Shown here: one piece after another, positions 47,701 through 56,744 of the stretch
How the letters are laid out: each line of letters starts with the position of its first letter
Numbering within the stretch: position 1 is the stretch's first letter
NCBI GenBank assembly: GCA_964034945.1
Contig: OZ035960.1
Location: 26,027,487 to 26,091,486 of the forward strand
Length of the DNA stretch: 64,000 nucleotides
Source: Chrysopilus asiliformis
Taxonomy: Eukaryota; Arthropoda; Insecta; Diptera; Rhagionidae
Direction: 5' to 3'
Position numbers and translations under genes: made by a program
Notes under the pieces: generated by a model
Database searches by the model: none
The model's input: the letters and a program-made list of their open reading frames with translations, nothing else
What the model was told of the DNA's origin: nothing

Positions 47701-48981
47701 TTGTAGAAACTTCCGCTGGACAAAACTAATAGGACTCCCGGAATCCAAAAGAGTCGTCATGGTCATTTTGTGCTGTTTGTTGTCTTTAAATAAGATGAAA
47801 GAAACATTCTTCTCAAATGAATGATTAATTGGCAATACATACTGAGATGAAGGGATGTCGATGGAGTCATCTGCTGAGGGGGTTTCTACAGGCATCACCT
47901 TACCACTGTTGCTGCAATTTAACGCCTTGTGGCCCGACTCTCCACACTTGTAGCATGAAACTTTTCCTTTGAACGGCCTGGGACAATTGCTGCTGTAGTG
48001 GCCGCTTTGGTTACAATTAAAACACCTGGTGAATGATGCTGCACGTGGTTGAATATTTCTAGGTGTCTTATCCTTGGAAACGTCCCTGGCGAAAGTAACG
48101 CTGCTATGATGTTGCTTTAATCTATCATATTTGCGCATCGATATTTTTAATTCTGCCAAAGTGTCGCAGTTGTATAGAATCATTTTATTCGCGGGCGTAT
48201 CGATTATACCGTCGACAATGTAGTGAATGATGTCTGTCTCGTCGATTCCATCTGCAAAAGACGCAATTTCTTGCATTGTTAACATGTACTGCTGATTTGT
48301 TTCGGTATGCTTTTTTCGTCGGCTCCTAAGTTGGTGATGAACATCAGCAGTGGTTACATTTTTGTGAAATTCGTTGATTAACTTCGATTTAAGATCACTC
48401 CAAGAGTTTGTCGTAGTTGCGCGAAGAAACATTTTTGCGGTGCCACTCATTAAGCGCTTTGCATAAACAAATCGCATTTTTGGGCTCCATTCTAGAACAT
48501 CGGCAGATTCTTCAAAGTTTTTTATCCATTTTTCTATAGATAAATGGTCATCACCGGTAAATTCTGGAAGGGAACCTTCAATGTCCCTGAAATTGAAGCA
48601 ATTGTTTCTGCTGATGCTTTGTTCGCTGTCGGACAAAAGCTGCAATTGTCGTTTGAGTTCAGCAATCTGTTTTTTCTTCTCCACCGCTTCACGAAGTGCG
48701 GTTAATTCTTCATCGAGATTAACCAGAACGGGATTCGCTGCACAGTTTCTAATTGTTCTTTCTTCGTCAGTATTATCATCATGTGATGATTCCACGCTAT
48801 TATCGATACTTAGCTGCTCCTCCAAAACACTCTTATCAAGCGTTTTCCAATATTCTTCAAGGCGAAGAAGTACAACTGCCTTCGTGCCGGTCGTATTCAG
48901 ACCCAATTTGCTCAATTTGTCCTTAATCTCGTTTGCGGTAGCATGCTGCAAAAATTCCATCGCTTTTTCAGTCAGGACCAT
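44707..48981 (-). CDS. Gag-Pol polyprotein of Ty3/gypsy element, single frame
   Basis: The frame is open from 48996, but its first codon there is GTG; the first ATG is at 48981 (1424 aa; residue numbers below count from 48996). A SAP-like helix-loop-helix lies near residues 20-50 (KLSKLGLNTTGTKA). Gag follows, with two CCHC zinc knuckles (about 325-338 and 348-361). The protease has DSGSPISF at about 418. Reverse transcriptase has YMDD at 752-755 and RNase H has acidic residues near 901, 942 and 967. Integrase has an HHCC zinc finger (about 1087-1126) and a catalytic triad D1156, D1215, E1251, i.e. D,D(35)E. A GPY/F module lies near 1386. No key residue is missing, so the element is probably competent. 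Gag and Pol are in one frame with no frameshift or stop between them, and no envelope is encoded. Confidence 0.95.
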   Translation of the reverse strand: MVLTEKAMEFLQHATANEIKDKLSKLGLNTTGTKAVVLLRLEEYWKTLDKSVLEEQLSIDNSVESSHDDNTDEERTIRNCAANPVLVNLDEELTALREAVEKKKQIAELKRQLQLLSDSEQSISRNNCFNFRDIEGSLPEFTGDDHLSIEKWIKNFEESADVLEWSPKMRFVYAKRLMSGTAKMFLRATTTNSWSDLKSKLINEFHKNVTTADVHHQLRSRRKKHTETNQQYMLTMQEIASFADGIDETDIIHYIVDGIIDTPANKMILYNCDTLAELKISMRKYDRLKQHHSSVTFARDVSKDKTPRNIQPRAASFTRCFNCNQSGHYSSNCPRPFKGKVSCYKCGESGHKALNCSNSGKVMPVETPSADDSIDIPSSQYVLPINHSFEKNVSFILFKDNKQHKMTMTTLLDSGSPISFVQRKFLQDDLMYPVQPNKYKFSGINNSRLNILGMVNSKINYQGQECKLSLFVVKNETMSNCVVLGRDFMKKLNMQLIIKNLKENKDEGNASIQITRDSGNNDDFNNSFNDIFNIDICEISTLENKLDINSNLELKTRNQIKNIIEQTWAREKTSAETVLNSVVEMQIKLVKDSPFYSTARRLPFAQKEKLKAILDDLLERRIIQESNSAYASPIVLVQKKNGELRLCVDYRELNKLTVRDNYPLEHIEDLIDRLRNKRYFSKLDLRSGFHQVKISPNSVQFTAFITPFGHFEFLKMPMGLKNAPPVFQKFINKIFKNLIDSGEVVIYMDDILIATSSLEEHLQILEKVFSILQKYSLELRFDKCQFMYEQITYLGYTIKSQGIQPSRENLRAVQDFPIPRNSKSVHSFLGLCSYFRKFVKNFSIIASPLYNLLKKDAVFKFEKPELEAYETLKSKLLENPILSIYGFSKETELHCDASSQGFGAILMQRQEDNEFHPVFYFSKRCTESESKMHSYELETLAIIYALRRFRVYLLGKEFKIITDCQALTQTLKNKTLNARISRWALELQNYDYQLEHRASSRMAHVDALSRNSNILVITDDSFQYALISAQNRDTKIRFIATELQKSESSLYSLFNGVVYRKSKDNLLFYVPEVMERQVIQTHHDNLCHVGLDKCYEYISKSYWFPAMKEKIKNHIKSCLKCIHFSPNSGKVEGVLHNIPKEEIPFETLHIDHYGPLPSTMSRNKHIFLVVDGFTKFTKLFAVKSTQTKEAIACLETYFQMYSRPKRIISDRGSCFTSADFSRFMTENNITHIKVATHSPQSNGQVERVNRVLTPMLAKQLDSETTGKWHKHLIDVEFAINNSYNRSINTSPSLLLFGVKQKGKCVDKIKEFLDENFKCTRDLATLRKDAHNAIQKSQIYNKNYYDSVHKPPQTYCVGDYVMLKNIDTTAGVNKKLIEKYRGPYEIMKVLPHDRYVVEDIPGIQISRIPYKGICSPANMRPYTIF

Positions 48982-49102
48982 AATGCACCAAAACACAAAT
49001 CTCGAATCACAAATAACTTCCTTGAGATTTTATTAATTTATCAAATTAACAACATGCAAACACTCCGAACTTTACATAAAAACGTGGATTCCACTTCTGA
49101 GT

Positions 49103-49241
49103 TGTAGAGGACAGAGACAAATAAAAATACAAGTTATCGGCTCGGCAGTTACATTTATTCTGATCTCAATAGACGAGATGATATAATATTGAAGGTCCTA
49201 TTTATATGGACAATACTAAACAATTATAAATAACGCCTACA
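49103..49241 (-). repeat. 5' LTR of the gypsy element (139 bp)
   Basis: Identical to 44171-44309. It is very short for a Ty3/gypsy LTR, and must hold the promoter for the element's minus-strand transcript. Confidence 0.95.
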
Positions 49242-49485
49242 ACTTATACATACGGTGATCATATTTTTTTTGAAATAATTAAGGACGAAAACAATTGTTT
49301 ATTACAAAAAAAAAAAACTATTACTAACAAGTAGTAATTGTGGAATATACTTTTTTTTTAAATCCTTTTTTATCACAAATTTTAAAAAAATTCTTACTAA
49401 TTCTTATAAGTATTAAAGAGGCCGTTATATTCTAAATACCTGATTTAAAAATAATTAAAATAGAATATATTTTTTCTTTGTTTTT

Positions 49486-50003
49486 TATACCCGTATGGTG
49501 AAACCAAAGGGTATATTAAAATTGCCTTATATTAAAATTGCCTTATATTAAAATTGCCTTGTGTGTTTAGAATGATAAAAAAAAATTGAATTTCGCATGT
49601 CCGTCCGTCCGTCCGTCTGTCCGTCTGTCCGTCTGTCTATCTGTCTGTCTGTCTGTGGCGCGGATTGCGGGCGCACGGATTGAACTAGAGACTTGAAATG
49701 TTACGCAGATTCGTTTTTCGTAAAATACAAGGCTAAGTTCGTTAACGGGCAGGAATGGACCATTAGGGGCGGTATCCCCCATACGAACGAAAACATTTTT
49801 TGCGAATATCTCAAAAACGGTATTTTTAGGATATAATTCTACATAAAACTCCCATACATCAAAATCCGATTGGAATAAATTTTAAAAAATCTTATTGGAA
49901 AATTTGACTTCAAAGTGGAATTTTGATACAACCGTTCGCCGTTCACTTAAATCGCCATACGGGTTTTCAATAATTGCCATATTGGCAATTATAGCTTTTG
50001 TTA
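49486..50003 (+). mobile_element. Family A element copy 5, rearranged
   Basis: Normal 5' hairpin, then a 16-bp unit (TTATATTAAAATTGCC) tandemly repeated three times at 49513-49560, replacing about 60 bp of the consensus. (GTCY)n core at 49598-49656. The 3' subterminal repeat and hairpin are mutated. More diverged than copies 2-4. Confidence 0.8.
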
Positions 50004-50210
50004 TGTTCATTTTGCTATAAAATTTAAGATTTTATTACATGAATCTACAAATAAATTCAACACACCCTTTAAAAATCCGAGTTTTTTTTAAGTTCTATAA
50101 AATATAAATATGATTTTCTGTACTCTTACTGTACAAAACCAAACAACCCTTTTCAATATATCAAATTTGTATCTAAACTTTCCTTTGTGTATATTTTTCA
50201 TTTATTTCAG

Positions 50211-50355
50211 CGAGTTGGATGCGATCTAAGAATTGGCTCCGCTAAGAAGGTTGACGCCTGTGGGGTATGTGGGGGTGATGGAAATTCGTGTTCACAGCCC
50301 CTCTACCATTGGGAGATAGCACCGATGTCACTCTGTTCGGTAACTTGCGGTGGTG
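50211..50355 (+). CDS. nolo: ADAMTSL exon 5: CGVCGGDG block and start of TSR2
   Basis: Acceptor TTTATTTCAG ends at 50210 and donor GTAAGT starts at 50356; 145 bases, phase 0 to phase 1. It lies downstream of the 7.8-kb intron that carries the gypsy element. It encodes RVGCDLRIGS, then CGVCGGDG (residues 225-232), the hallmark end of the ADAMTS cysteine-rich region, and only nine residues later the tryptophan and CSVTCGG of TSR2. The roughly 120-residue spacer domain normally found between them is absent within a single continuous exon. Confidence 0.95.
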
Positions 50356-52502
50356 GTAAGTGTCAGTAACTTTCCAGCTATTTTGTTGAGATTTTTACGA
50401 TTGTTTTGTTGTGGTTTTTTTTTATTATTATTTTATTTGTTTTCTTTTTTGTATCTGTAACGTTCGTATTGTTTTCTATTCAAATACTTTCTTTCGATTT
50501 CTGGTTTTTCCTTTAGATTTTATTTGTTGTTGCTCATTCAAATATCTTTTACCCACCATACCGTCACCAATTTTCGTTATATTGAATCGCCCGCCCTTAC
50601 GAAAATTTCATTCACCCTATCAAATCGAAATCTATAACGTTGGTTTTTTTTCTATACGTTTGACGTGTCTTTTTAGTCGTCGCCACCAAAAACGGAGAAA
50701 AAAGAGGAAGAATTTGACTTGATTCTGATACATATGCTTGCTTGTTCAAACATCAAACATAAATGCTAGGAACGTTATAAGGTGGTTATTTACATCTGCG
50801 GAACCATCATCGGTAAAAAATCACTGAGCCCATGAATTATTCAAAGGGAAAATTGTGTCGTTTTTCATTATTGACACGAGCGCGTTTACAAAAGTCAAAC
50901 CTCGTTTTCCTAGCATCACCATCAACGATCCTCATTCTCAATCTCAATTTCAATATCATCCCCATCGCATCTTTATCTCCTTTTTACCATATTATATATA
51001 TGTGTGTATATATGCGAATATCGTAAAAATGGATGAGGAGACCATGTAAACGATACCTATATTTACTATACACCTTCCTCCATCAAGTATTTCTATATTG
51101 TTGGTGAAATCTAGATAGATAATAAGCTGGATATATACTCGTTGATACACAATCAAAGAGGACACCGAATTTGGATCGGGATAAAAATCAACTTCTACAG
51201 TTAAAGTCACAGTCAGAGTTACTTGGAGTTCAGATGAAGTTAAAACAGTAAGAAATGTCTGTCTTATCGAAATCCTCCGGAGATTTCTTTATCGAACCAC
51301 AAATGTGTCACCGCCACTTCTACTTGCGAGAATTGCCGATGGTTTTGCCAATTCCTCTATGTATGTATACAGTCGTAAATAAACCAGGTATAGATAGGGC
51401 AGGTACGAGTTGTTCTGTCGTGCGGTATGTCGCGCTACAGTCTTTTCGATTTTCAACTTCATGGAAAGTCAAACTAAGGGAAAGTAAAGAAAAGTTATAC
51501 CCTGTTTTGTTAAAATAGAATACGCGCGATATGCTAATCTTTTGCGTTTTTGGTATTTGGAAGTGACAATTTCGTGGCAATTACCTACAGATCGAATGTG
51601 ATAAGACAATTCCCACTTGTACAAAATACACAGACATAAAATGTTTAAAATGTATATCAAAATATGGCATTTACCTACATTTTCTCACATCCTTCGTGCT
51701 ACTTAACATAAAATACTGTTGCCAATTTTATTTTGGCCACCATCATCGTCAGCCATTTGTATATAATTTCAAATGTTTCTAACACCTAAATTACACGTAC
51801 AATTTCAGTTATATTATCTTCGGGTATCTATAATATCTATTTCTTATAGCAAACAGAGATGAAGAAATAGAGTCGTGTTACTGGAGTACATTATAAGTAT
51901 TTACTCACAGAGCCCTTAGGAGGAGACTAGAAATGTTTCTATAATCACTATTTCCTCTCAATTAAGTTTTAACGACTTCCACCAAAGCTGATGATGTCTG
52001 GAAATGTCACTTTTGCTATAGGGCATCCAGTTCAATTCTAACCCGGATTTTCCAGCATCATACCATCACCCTGACTATACAACAACATCGTTTCAGTGAC
52101 TTCTGTTTTGGGAGCTGAATTTTCAACTGAATACATAGGGATACAAAGTTATACCTTGAGTTGAGAAATGGATAAATAGGGGGAAGTTCAAGCAATTGAC
52201 TTTTAAACAGTGTTTGCTTTTTTGTGTCAACAATTACAGCTAAAGTTTTATTTGAACGCCGGAGAATAATTAATTGTTAGGATGAAATAAAACAATTTTA
52301 ACTTAAATTAAAGGTAAACTGTGCGGTTTAATACAATTTTCGACCATCCAAATCACTCTCGCCCAACTGTGTAGTGTCGGTGGGATGTAGAAAAATGTTT
52401 TAAATACAGCCACTACCTTACCTTCACTTTTAGTTTATTAGTTTAAATTGTGGATTTGTAACGAGAGATTTAAAAACACTCTGTAAATGGAATGTTTTAG
52501 AG
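50356..52502. other. Intron 5, left part; nothing recognised
   Basis: Pyrimidine-rich just after the donor, otherwise mixed unique sequence; no exon found. Confidence 0.4.
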
Positions 52503-52534
52503 CAGTGGTTCCCAACTTTTTTACTGGTCGCACC
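52503..52534. mobile_element. hAT-like end fragment, split by another element
   Basis: CAGTGGTTCCCAACTTTTTT is a typical hAT end. The sequence resumes after 52815 (CTATTGGCATATC). The other end was not found. Confidence 0.5.
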
Positions 52535-52814
52535 CACGGCATAGAGACAAACAAGGTATGCTGTAAACTCAAATCTGACATTTCGTTGCTACGTCACTTG
52601 TGCCGATTAGTTCGTCAAGTGCAGAAGGAATTTGGTATTCTGGATGGTTTTTTTTAAATTTGTGCGATTTAAATTAAATATTTGTAAATTAGTGGACTGA
52701 TTGCATTAAATAGTGATCAATAAACATAAAAATTAATTAAAAAAAGTCGGCACAAATGACGTCACACCTGGCTATCAAAAGTTTACAGCATACCTTGTTT
52801 GTCTCTATGCCGTG
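52535..52814. mobile_element. 280-bp MITE with perfect 8-bp target duplication
   Basis: Inverted ends of about 35 bp start CACGGCATAGAGACAAAC and flank an A/T-rich core. GTCGCACC is duplicated on both sides (52527-52534, 52815-52822). The 8-bp duplication fits the hAT or P superfamilies. It interrupts the hAT-like fragment. Confidence 0.88.
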
Positions 52815-52919
52815 GTCGCACCTATTGGCATATCAAATCACATTCTCTCACCACATTGAAAAAATTTCAGAAACTTGAAATATAAATATATTTTTTACAT
52901 GCACACATTTATTATTTAC

Positions 52920-53065
52920 AGCGATGGGAAACGTTATCGTAACGTAACGAAATACCTATTTTCCGGTTTTTTCCTCAAAATTGCGTTATAACGCAAGAAA
53001 TTTAATTCCGTTACAATAACGAAAAACGTAACGAAAACCGAAAATAATGCTTTCGTTTTTTCGTT
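52920..53065. repeat. Degenerate TAACG repeat
   Basis: CGTAACGTAACGAAA, GCGTTATAACGC and CGTAACGAAAACCG units, about 145 bp. Non-coding. Confidence 0.6.
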
Positions 53066-53415
53066 ATTTATTTATTTTTGCTTTATTTTTTTTTTTTTTT
53101 ATTTTTTGCGAAATGATCCACAAAAGTTCATCAAGTATAATCCCACAGACCTACCACCTGCATAAAATATAATTAAAAATTTTGTGGTAGTATTTTAAAC
53201 CATATTTTGAATTTAAATCAGCCTTTTTTTTACGAGATTCACTCTATTTCTCTGTGACTTTTTTCATAAACTTTTATTATTTTTCCCAAATAATGGAAAT
53301 TTTGAAAATTCAATTTATTACTTGAATTATTTGAAAAAAAATTTATTTTACTCTTTTTTTATTTTGTAGAATTTTGAAATTTTTCAATTAAAATTGTGGG
53401 GTTTTCTTTAAACAG

Positions 53416-53545
53416 GATATAAAATGTCTCGACCGACATGCAGAAATAGAGTAAGCGGAGCCGATGTCGACGAATCTTTATGCAGTGCGGCAACACGACC
53501 GGAACCTTCAGTTGTTAAATGCAATACACATTTATGTCCAGCGAA
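53416..53545 (+). CDS. nolo: ADAMTSL exon 6: rest of TSR2
   Basis: Acceptor TTTAAACAG ends at 53415 and donor GTAAGA starts at 53546; 130 bases, phase 1 to phase 2. The first two bases complete the glycine of the TSR2 CGGG motif. It contains RPTCRNR, a cysteine at SLCSAA and the closing KCNTHLCPA, giving the six-cysteine TSR pattern together with exon 5. Confidence 0.92.
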
Positions 53546-53792
53546 GTAAGATTGCAAATAAACATTTTTTAAATACCTAAATATTTAAAACTGAAAAAAA
53601 ACTAAAGAAATTCAAATAACTAAAAAAAAAAGTAGTAATATGCGCGAAACCATTTAATTAATTAATTTAATCAGTTGTGTTTACTATTGTTTCATTAAAA
53701 AGTATAATATCGATTGTGATTTTTATCAAACTTCTAAATAAAACACGTACTAGTAATGTGAAATGTTCAATTAAATTGTTTCTATTTCACAG

Positions 53793-53895
53793 GTGGATCG
53801 CCGAGGAGTGGAGCCCATGCAGTAAATCGTGTGGAGGCGGTTATCGGGAACGTGCAGTTGTCTGTGCTGAAGAGAGCAATGGTGTTAAATCTAAA
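53793..53895 (+). CDS. nolo: ADAMTSL exon 7: first half of TSR3
   Basis: Acceptor CTATTTCACAG ends at 53792 and donor GTATGT starts at 53896; 103 bases, phase 2 to phase 0. It encodes WIAEEWSPCSKSCGGGYR, a clear TSR start with the C-x-x-S-C-G motif, then a cysteine at AVVC. It follows a short 247-bp intron. Confidence 0.93.
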
Positions 53896-54509
53896 GTATG
53901 TTCTGGCCATTAATTTTTCTTTAAACCACCCAACGCTATTTTATCTTAGAGATTCGAGACATTCAAGCCATTCCAATTCAACTTCATCGCCCAAATTCAC
54001 CACACTCAGAGCTATAACTAAATATGCTGTTCTGAAAAATAAATGTGGAGATGCATACGAAAAAATCCCCTCACTAAGGACAATTTATATTCAAATCACT
54101 TTATTTTACTATTTTGCTTCTGTAAGTTGGACTTGAAAGTCAAAAAGGTGGCTAACATTGGGCGATGGGACCGAAATTGGAAGTGTTTGATAGTAATGGG
54201 TGAAAGTAGAAATTGAACTATCAGGTGAATAAAAAAATTCGTACGATATTACGTGATGATTATATTTTTAGATTTTATCTATTTGCCACTCATTAATACT
54301 GTTTTTCAAAACTGTAAATAGTACACTCGCGATTATAGGTATATGAAATTTTAAGCTGTTCATATAACAGAGTATTTAATCTCAAACATTTTCTATGCAT
54401 TTAATACATCCGTTCATATAATAGAACGATCATATATAATCGCGAGTCTACTGTATATTAAAAAATTATCAATACACACCATTTTAAAAAAAAAGTCAAA
54501 CAAAAGAAC
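53896..54509. other. Intron 7, left part; nothing recognised
   Basis: AT-rich. The open frame running on from exon 7 is intron read-through. Confidence 0.45.
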
Positions 54510-54780
54510 AGGATTTTACCGAAAGTTGAACCCTCGTCCACAAATGACAAAAATTGAACCACTCATTTCACCCTCTCCCATACAAATAAGAAATATTTAT
54601 GTAATTTTCTCAAAAACGGTTGTTTTTCAAAAAAAAAAAATCTGAACAAAAAGTACTTAGAATGTGATTCTACATAACTCTGTCATACCTCAAAATTCAA
54701 TCGAAGCATTCCTTACCTCTGTCCCAAACAAATGAAAAACACATTTTCTTGAAAACGGTTCATTTAGTATGATAACAGCT
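54510..54780. repeat. Old, diverged relative of family A
   Basis: TTTTCTCAAAAACGGTTG, GTGATTCTACATAACTC and CAAAATTCAATCGAAGC parallel the right half of family A with many changes. Confidence 0.5.
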
Positions 54781-54864
54781 GTCGAATACAAAAATCCGCG
54801 ACAAAATCGGTTAAGTTTGTCTGGTAGAAGTCGATGTTACAAATGTTTGTTACATACATATATA

Positions 54865-55429
54865 TCGGGTCTTTCAATAAGGACATAACAATTTTGTATT
54901 TAAATAAAACACAGAATAATTGAGATATCGGGCTGAAATTTATTCCAGGTGTAGTGGACATGTTAGATTTAAGTATGAAATTCGATGTCGTTCTTATGGC
55001 CACCGCGAGCACGTTTGCTGATTGATTCTTTGGAGCCAATTTTCCACCACTCTTCCACACATATCGGCCTGAACGTTGGCAATTTCGCGTTCGATATTAT
55101 TCCTGAGCTCCTCTAACGGTGTTATCATAAGTCGTTGCATGAACCAACGACTTAACATAACCCCATAAAAAGAAATCCAACGGCGTTAAATCGCATGAGC
55201 GAGGTGGCCATTCGACCGGACCATTTCTCGAGATTACACGATTGCGACCACCGACTCAGAATTTCGGTAGTAAGTTTTAATAATTTCCAAACGTTGCTCG
55301 TTCGTGAACTTCACCATAATAAAAATGTAAACCTTGACTGACGTTTCAGCATTGCCAGATCATAAAAAAAGTTTTAGGGTGCGTTTTTATTAAAATACAA
55401 AATTGTTATGTCCTTATTGAAAGACCCTT
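54865..55429 (-). mobile_element. Internally deleted Tc1/mariner-superfamily element
   Basis: Near-perfect 35-bp inverted repeats starting GGGTCTTTCAATAAGG (54867-54901, 55393-55427); TA probably duplicated two bases outside. On the minus strand the remnant begins MVKFTNEQRLEIIKTYYRN, the N-terminal helix-turn-helix type of this lineage. It then jumps to NGPVEWPPRSCDLTPLDFF, a conserved stretch near the last catalytic residues, and is frameshifted after that. Most of the catalytic core is deleted, so it is non-autonomous. It lies in ADAMTSL intron 7. Confidence 0.85.
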
Positions 55430-56151
55430 TACATACAAAACAAACAGACACTTATATTTAAAAAAAAGTAAAAAAAAAATGAAAAATCAAACAAAAAATT
55501 ACACAAGCTGAAAAAACCAGGCTTTTATGTGCAAAAGTCTTTTTTGGATAATTTGAGGTCGTTGATTTCGAATCAGGCAGTTGTTTTGCTTGGCTAGCTC
55601 TAGTTTTTGAGAGATCTGCGGTAGATGAAGTGATTTATAATTATATATTTAAGGTTCTGTTTACACTTGCGATTTTTTCTTAAATTTTTCCGCGAATTTA
55701 ATCTTTAAAATCTTTTAGCAAAAGTTGTCAAAATTTTAATTTGTTTCCGCGGCTATAAAAAAAATTCAATTCCGGCGTCTTTCGGGGAATTTTTTTAGAA
55801 TTTCGTGTCGTAATGTAAACGATTGTGAATTTAGTGTCACCGAATAAAATTCGCGGAATAGAGTGTCAGGTGTGAACGGTCCCAAATCGCCCAAAAAGAC
55901 TATAATATCCATATTCAGATCGCCCAGTGTTATCGGTTTAATAAGGGGCTATAAAAAATCTTTGGTAAACCTTTGGCAAAATAAAATAAATAAAAACCAG
56001 ATTAACAAAAATGAAAAAAAAAAATCAAAAATGCAGTATATCTAAAACGTGTGACAGAAAACCCGTACGAACTTACATAGTCACCTGATATTTACTATAA
56101 AAGAATAGTACTTCGCGACCTAAAGGATATTTGTTATTTCATATATTATAG
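55430..56151. other. Intron 7, right part; nothing recognised
   Basis: AT-rich; no repeat identified. Confidence 0.4.
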
Positions 56152-56247
56152 GTTCCAGACGACGTCTGCCGGAATCCAAAGCCACCGATCACCGAGCCCT
56201 GCAATTTGCACGAATGTCCCAAGTGGGTTCCAACCGATTGGTCTGGG
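56152..56247 (+). CDS. nolo: ADAMTSL exon 8: end of TSR3 and start of TSR4
   Basis: Acceptor TATTATAG ends at 56151 and donor GTAAGT starts at 56248; 96 bases, 32 codons, phase 0 to phase 0. It closes TSR3 (VCRNPKPP, EPCNLHECP) and opens TSR4 with KWVPTDWSG. Splitting a TSR just after its tryptophans is common in TSR genes and supports the next exon starting directly with a cysteine. Confidence 0.9.
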
Positions 56248-56744
56248 GTAAGTACACTGCCATTGCCGACATTATTTTCCCCCAAATCCCATTTAAAATA
56301 CGGGAACAACCCTCTACGATGTCTACTAAACTCATATACGCCACACAAGAACAAGAGCACATCGACAAGACATTTTATTTCTTAAGTGTATACATATGTT
56401 TGAAAACTTTTTACTCCTTCAGTGTGCGGAGCTCTTTTTCAGTTTAGAGACTTTCAAACAATCTTTTTTATTTTATTTTTGTTATTGTTTTTCACCTATT
56501 TATATTGTGCTGCAGTACTATACATATTTTTTTAAAGCCATTTCTCTACTGTAAGAAACAGCTGTTATGTTAAATTTAAATGTCCTTTTTGCATTTTTTC
56601 GTGTTTTTCGTACTCTATAAATATTTTTTTATAGATTTAGTTTTTTAAAATAGATGTCTTATGTTTCTCTTTTTATATTCTTCTTGTTCTTGTTTTTTTT
56701 TCTGTTAACTTCAACTGTACTACTTCTTCTGATGGTGTACCCAG

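Larger units (their letters stand above)
44171..49241 (-). mobile_element. Complete Ty3/gypsy LTR retrotransposon, recent insertion
   Basis: Two LTRs of 139 bp (44171-44309 and 49103-49241) start TGTAG, end CTACA and read as identical. The flanks carry the 4-bp duplication ACTT (44167-44170 and 49242-49245). One open frame encodes gag-pol. Identical LTRs and an intact frame indicate very recent insertion. In element orientation the internal region after the 5' LTR begins ACTCAGAAGTGG. TCAGAAGTGG (complement of 49091-49100) resembles the complement of an insect tRNA-Leu 3' region set in from the CCA end, a primer arrangement I recall for mdg3-type elements. No good polypurine tract is evident before the 3' LTR, and there is no env frame. 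It lies antisense in ADAMTSL intron 4, 61 bp right of family A copy 4. Confidence 0.95.

Noticed and set aside
44707..48996. Start of gag-pol at 48996
   Set aside because: The codon there is GTG; the first ATG is 48981, which keeps the whole Gag domain.
48581..49036. 151-aa plus-strand frame
   Set aside because: Shadow of the gag region of the minus-strand gypsy element; no domain and serine/leucine-rich antisense composition.
44171..49241. Possible endogenous retrovirus (errantivirus) with env
   Set aside because: No third frame, signal peptide or membrane segment follows the integrase; the polyprotein stop is about 400 bp from the 3' LTR.
53677..54136. Frames extending through and past 53895
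   Set aside because: They run through the exon 7 acceptor or donor into intron sequence; only 53793-53895 encodes TSR residues.
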